From DASVTU01 sp036387415 (GTDB lineage: Bacteria > Acidobacteriota > Blastocatellia > Pyrinomonadales > Pyrinomonadaceae): DNA of 26,243 nucleotides. The position numbers were made by a program, and so were the translations under genes. This document shows positions 25,101 to 26,243 of the stretch, one piece after another. Every line of letters begins with the position of its first letter. Position 1 is the first letter of the stretch. The notes beneath the pieces are model-generated. The model did no database searches. It was not told where the DNA came from and saw only the letters and a list, made by a program, of their open reading frames with translations. The DNA lies in NCBI GenBank assembly GCA_036387415.1, contig DASVTU010000036.1, forward strand, positions 1 through 26,243, in the 5' to 3' direction.

Positions 25101-26242
25101 GCCCATTCCTCTGCGACGCGAATCGGGCTATGCAAAGGCAACACCACACTCCCCGCCCTGATTCCCACATTCTCCGTAATCGCCGCGATAGCCGCGCTCG
25201 TCACCGAAGGATTCGGATACAACCCGCCAAACGCGTGGAAGTGACGCTCCGGCGTCCAAACCGCGCTAAAGCCATGTTGGTCGGCAAATCTCGCGCCCTC
25301 CATCAGCAGTCTGTATTTGTCTCCTGCCGCCTCGCTGTTGTCACTGGCAAAGTAAAAGAGACTAAAGTCCATCACCTTATCGCTCACCTTATCCTGCGAC
25401 TTCACAGAGTAGAACGTCTCTGTCCGATCACTTTGAATCACCACCTTGAATCCACGCGTCAGCGTCCAGAAGAGTTCCAACACAGAAATATCAAAAGAGA
25501 TGCTCGTCACTGTCAACCACGTCCCCGGCGTTTCACTCCGCAGACACTTATCCATCCCCGCAAAAAAATTACACACATTCCCATGATTTACCATCACGCC
25601 CTTCGGTTGACCCGTAGACCCCGACGTATAAATCACATAAGCCAAGTTATCTGCACCGTCTCTCCTTCTAACTCCCGCTCCGCTTTCAGCCCCAACACCA
25701 ACTCCGCCAACGTTCACTCCGCTCTCTTTTGCTATTCGCTCCCACTCCCTATCTATCCTCACGACCTCATATCTATGTTCACCTTCCAACTCGCCCAACA
25801 GCCTCTCCGCCAACTTTGTTTCTGTCAACAACACATGTGCACCGCTATCTTCGAGCATGTAGCGCACTCTCTCCTGCGGATATTCCGGGTCTACAGGCAC
25901 ATACGCCCCTCCTGCCTTCAGCACTCCCAGTAGTGTCACCACCATCTCCACTGACCGCTCCATCATTACCGCTACTAATGACTCTGCTCTCACTCCCTCT
26001 CTTCGCAAATAATGCGCTAACTTGTTCGCTCTTCTATTTAACTCTTGGTAACTAATCTCTTCATCCTCAAACACCACCGCTACTGCATCTGGCGTTCGCT
26101 CTACCTGTGCTTCAAACATCTCATGCACACATTCTTCAACATATTCTGCTTCTGTTTGATTCCACTCGACTAATAGTTGATGCTGCTCATCCTCCGTCAG
26201 CATCTCTATCTCTCCCACTCGCTGCTCTGGCCTTTCCACCAT
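22124..26242 (-). CDS. NRPS (5' end outside window): A domain with embedded flavin monooxygenase and FkbM methyltransferase, then PCP
   Basis: The reading frame is open to the window edge and the first residues are the linker after a condensation domain (ERPEQRVGEIEML), so the real start lies upstream and a C domain is likely. Residue numbers count from the edge. The A domain begins near 40 (ISYQELNRRAN; YTSGSTGQPKGV at 205; FDISVLELFW at 250). A luciferase-like monooxygenase fills about 291-635. The A domain resumes at HYTLPEQIKEH, with NMYGPTETTIW (715) and YKTGDRARYL (803). An FkbM-type methyltransferase occupies about 888-1165, then A10 (LPLTPNGKVDRKSL) and a PCP with EVGGTSL (Ser1287). 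Specificity residues read D-I-L-Q-L-G-M-I-W, close to the glycine code. The C-terminus is a basic tail. Likely job: load glycine, oxidise and O-methylate it. No thioesterase follows, so the module is internal. Confidence 0.95.
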   Translation of the reverse strand: MVERPEQRVGEIEMLTEDEQHQLLVEWNQTEAEYVEECVHEMFEAQVERTPDAVAVVFEDEEISYQELNRRANKLAHYLRREGVRAESLVAVMMERSVEMVVTLLGVLKAGGAYVPVDPEYPQERVRYMLEDSGAHVLLTETKLAERLLGELEGEHRYEVVRIDREWERIAKESGVNVGGVGVGAESGAGVRRRDGADNLAYVIYTSGSTGQPKGVMVNHGNVCNFFAGMDKCLRSETPGTWLTVTSISFDISVLELFWTLTRGFKVVIQSDRTETFYSVKSQDKVSDKVMDFSLFYFASDNSEAAGDKYRLLMEGARFADQHGFSAVWTPERHFHAFGGLYPNPSVTSAAIAAITENVGIRAGSVVLPLHSPIRVAEEWAVVDNISKGRVAISFASGWHVNDFVLAPESYADRKQIMMREIETVRKLWRGEMASFRSGAGNDVELKIFPQPIQKELPVWLTAAGNPETFQMAGEIGANILTHLLGQSIEDLSEKIAIYRESWREHGHQGTGHVSLMLHAYVGDDVAEVREKVREPFTNYLRSSVDLTRNLAMSLGKDVDPKKWTEEDMRVILEHAFDRFFETSGLFGTPETCLEKIDELKSVGVDEVACLIDFGVDFDSVMSSLENLYKLKEASQQATRAAKQGDKKHYTLPEQIKEHQVTHLQCTPSMARMLLLEPSAAESLGTVQELLLGGEALPVSLAQQLREVAPESMLNMYGPTETTIWSTVYRIDEVGARVPIGRPIANTEIFIVDKELRPVPVGVTGELLIGGAGVVRGYLERPEATAERFIPDPFSGQRGARLYKTGDRARYLPDGNIEFLGRIDQQVKVGGHRVELEEIESALVRHDWVREAVVSAREDETGSKRLVAYLVVNGDNAESLEQQLSETKSAALPANQRRYKLPNGMVVAQLSDFQTNVGYREIFENETYLKHGVTLNDGDCVFDVGANTGFFTLFVNQKCKGSKVYAFEPIPTTFEVLRANVELHNLNAKLFNCGVSDHAGSANFTFYPLMDGLSSRYADVEKDKQVTRSIILDWLQNNPGENGNGLFTPDELEQVIEERFRTETFTCPLRTLSDVIAEQGVERIDYLKVDCERSEFDVLEGIREEDWKKIKQVVLEVETDELLEKISTRLAEHNFEVNVEKIINVEQSAADVDTVHVYMLYAIQRNFQPSAAAVNELAQAETATDKQPSSARHEASINGVRKFLKESLPEYMVPSAFVLLDALPLTPNGKVDRKSLPDPDNLRPEIEVAYVEPETDTELLITGIWKDVLGIDRVGIHDNFFEVGGTSLLIAQVYSKLREHYHERITMVEMFRHPTIGSLAKFLGTETGTEQPVAQQVQERVNRQASAISQQQKLMAERRRQATAKKKPQKPS
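22160..22243 (-). other. Putative C-terminal docking tail of the first NRPS
   Basis: After the PCP the protein ends in a basic, glutamine-rich segment (QQVQERVNRQ, then SAISQQQKLM, then RRR), followed by a lysine-rich end. The same pattern closes the free FkbM methyltransferase 7 kb downstream. C-terminal helices of this sort are used by carrier proteins to find the next synthase, here plausibly the KS of the PKS. Confidence 0.5.
22748..23581 (-). other. FkbM-type methyltransferase domain inserted between A8 and A10
   Basis: Residues ~888-1165 (counted from the edge) of the first NRPS. The domain starts with RRYKLPNGMVVA, contains YLKHGVTLNDGDCVFDVGAN and GFFTLF, then YAFEPIP, FNCGVSD, and IDYLKVDCERSEFDVLEG. 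This matches the FkbM family, which transfers methyl from SAM mostly to oxygen, and not the N-methyltransferase seen in the other NRPS. It occupies the position where N-methyltransferases usually sit. It could methylate a hydroxyl placed on the PCP-bound residue by the monooxygenase insert of the same protein. Confidence 0.85.
24338..25372 (-). other. Luciferase-like flavin monooxygenase domain inserted in the A domain
   Basis: Residues ~291-635 of the first NRPS, between A4 (FDISVLELFW) and A5 (NMYGPTETTIW). Family signs are MDFSLFYFAS, FSAVWTPERHFHAFGG, YPNPSVTSAA, VVLPLHSPIRVAEEWAVVDN, GRVAISFASGWH, and PVWLTAAGNPETF. This is the MupA/Atu3665-type luciferase-like monooxygenase family of natural-product pathways, which uses reduced FMN and oxygen. 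A comparable oxygenase within an A domain is known from the terminal modules of myxothiazol and melithiazol synthesis. The reading frame is continuous on both sides, so this is a true domain insertion. Confidence 0.9.
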
Positions 26243-26243
26243 G

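Noticed and set aside
22748..25372. The interrupted A domain as an assembly chimera or pseudogene.
   Set aside because: The frame is open throughout, A motifs resume in order after both inserts, and oxygenase inserts at this A-domain site are known in other synthetases.
1..26243. tRNA/rRNA genes, CRISPR arrays, insertion sequences, attachment sites.
   Set aside because: No repeated spacer pattern, transposase, cloverleaf or terminal inverted repeat was noticed; nearly every base is in a recognised coding region.

Overview
This 26 kb window is the interior of one large non-ribosomal peptide / polyketide (NRPS-PKS) biosynthetic gene cluster. All thirteen genes lie on the minus strand, so transcription runs from high to low coordinates. 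Genes are separated by at most about 170 bases, and five junctions overlap at the stop/start codon, so this reads as one operon. The first NRPS gene (right edge) and the last (left edge) are cut by the window. I see no regulator, transporter, thioesterase, phosphopantetheinyl transferase, RNA gene, mobile element, CRISPR array or clear promoter or terminator. No gap exceeds 300 bases.

Order of transcription. (1) 26242-22124: NRPS with one adenylation (A) domain carrying two inserted enzymes, a luciferase-like flavin monooxygenase and an FkbM-type methyltransferase, then a PCP. Its specificity residues read as a glycine code. (2) 22062-18551: a four-gene set (3-hydroxyacyl-CoA dehydrogenase, free ACP, acyl-CoA dehydrogenase, FkbH-like protein) known to make hydroxymalonyl-/methoxymalonyl-ACP. 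(3) 18554-15918: a LanB-like protein of the tRNA-dependent glutamylation type, with no elimination domain. (4) 15860-14829: a free FkbM methyltransferase with a basic C-terminal tail like that of the first NRPS. (5) 14832-8689: a PKS module KS-AT-KR-DH-ACP with unusual KR and DH features. (6) 8586-5384: an atypical carbamoyltransferase plus SbnA/SbnB homologues, which together should supply 2,3-diaminopropionate (Dap) and possibly beta-ureidoalanine. (7) 5228-528: NRPS C-A-NMT-PCP. (8) 528-1: start of another NRPS with a condensation domain.

Inferred chemistry: glycine is loaded, probably oxidised at the alpha carbon and perhaps O-methylated; a hydroxy- or methoxymalonyl unit is added by the PKS; Dap or ureidoalanine and an N-methylated residue follow. 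The precursor set (hydroxymalonyl-ACP, Dap, carbamoyltransferase) recalls zwittermicin A. The oxidised-glycine NRPS, the two FkbM enzymes and the LanB-like protein make it a different and, as far as I can tell, unfamiliar combination.

Organism: a bacterium of moderately high GC that uses AGGAG-type ribosome binding sites. A soil or symbiotic lineage rich in NRPS-PKS genes (Acidobacteriota, Myxococcota, Cyanobacteriota or similar) is likely. A helical insert in the PKS reminds me of sequences in Acidobacteriota/Planctomycetota, but the phylum cannot be fixed from this window.
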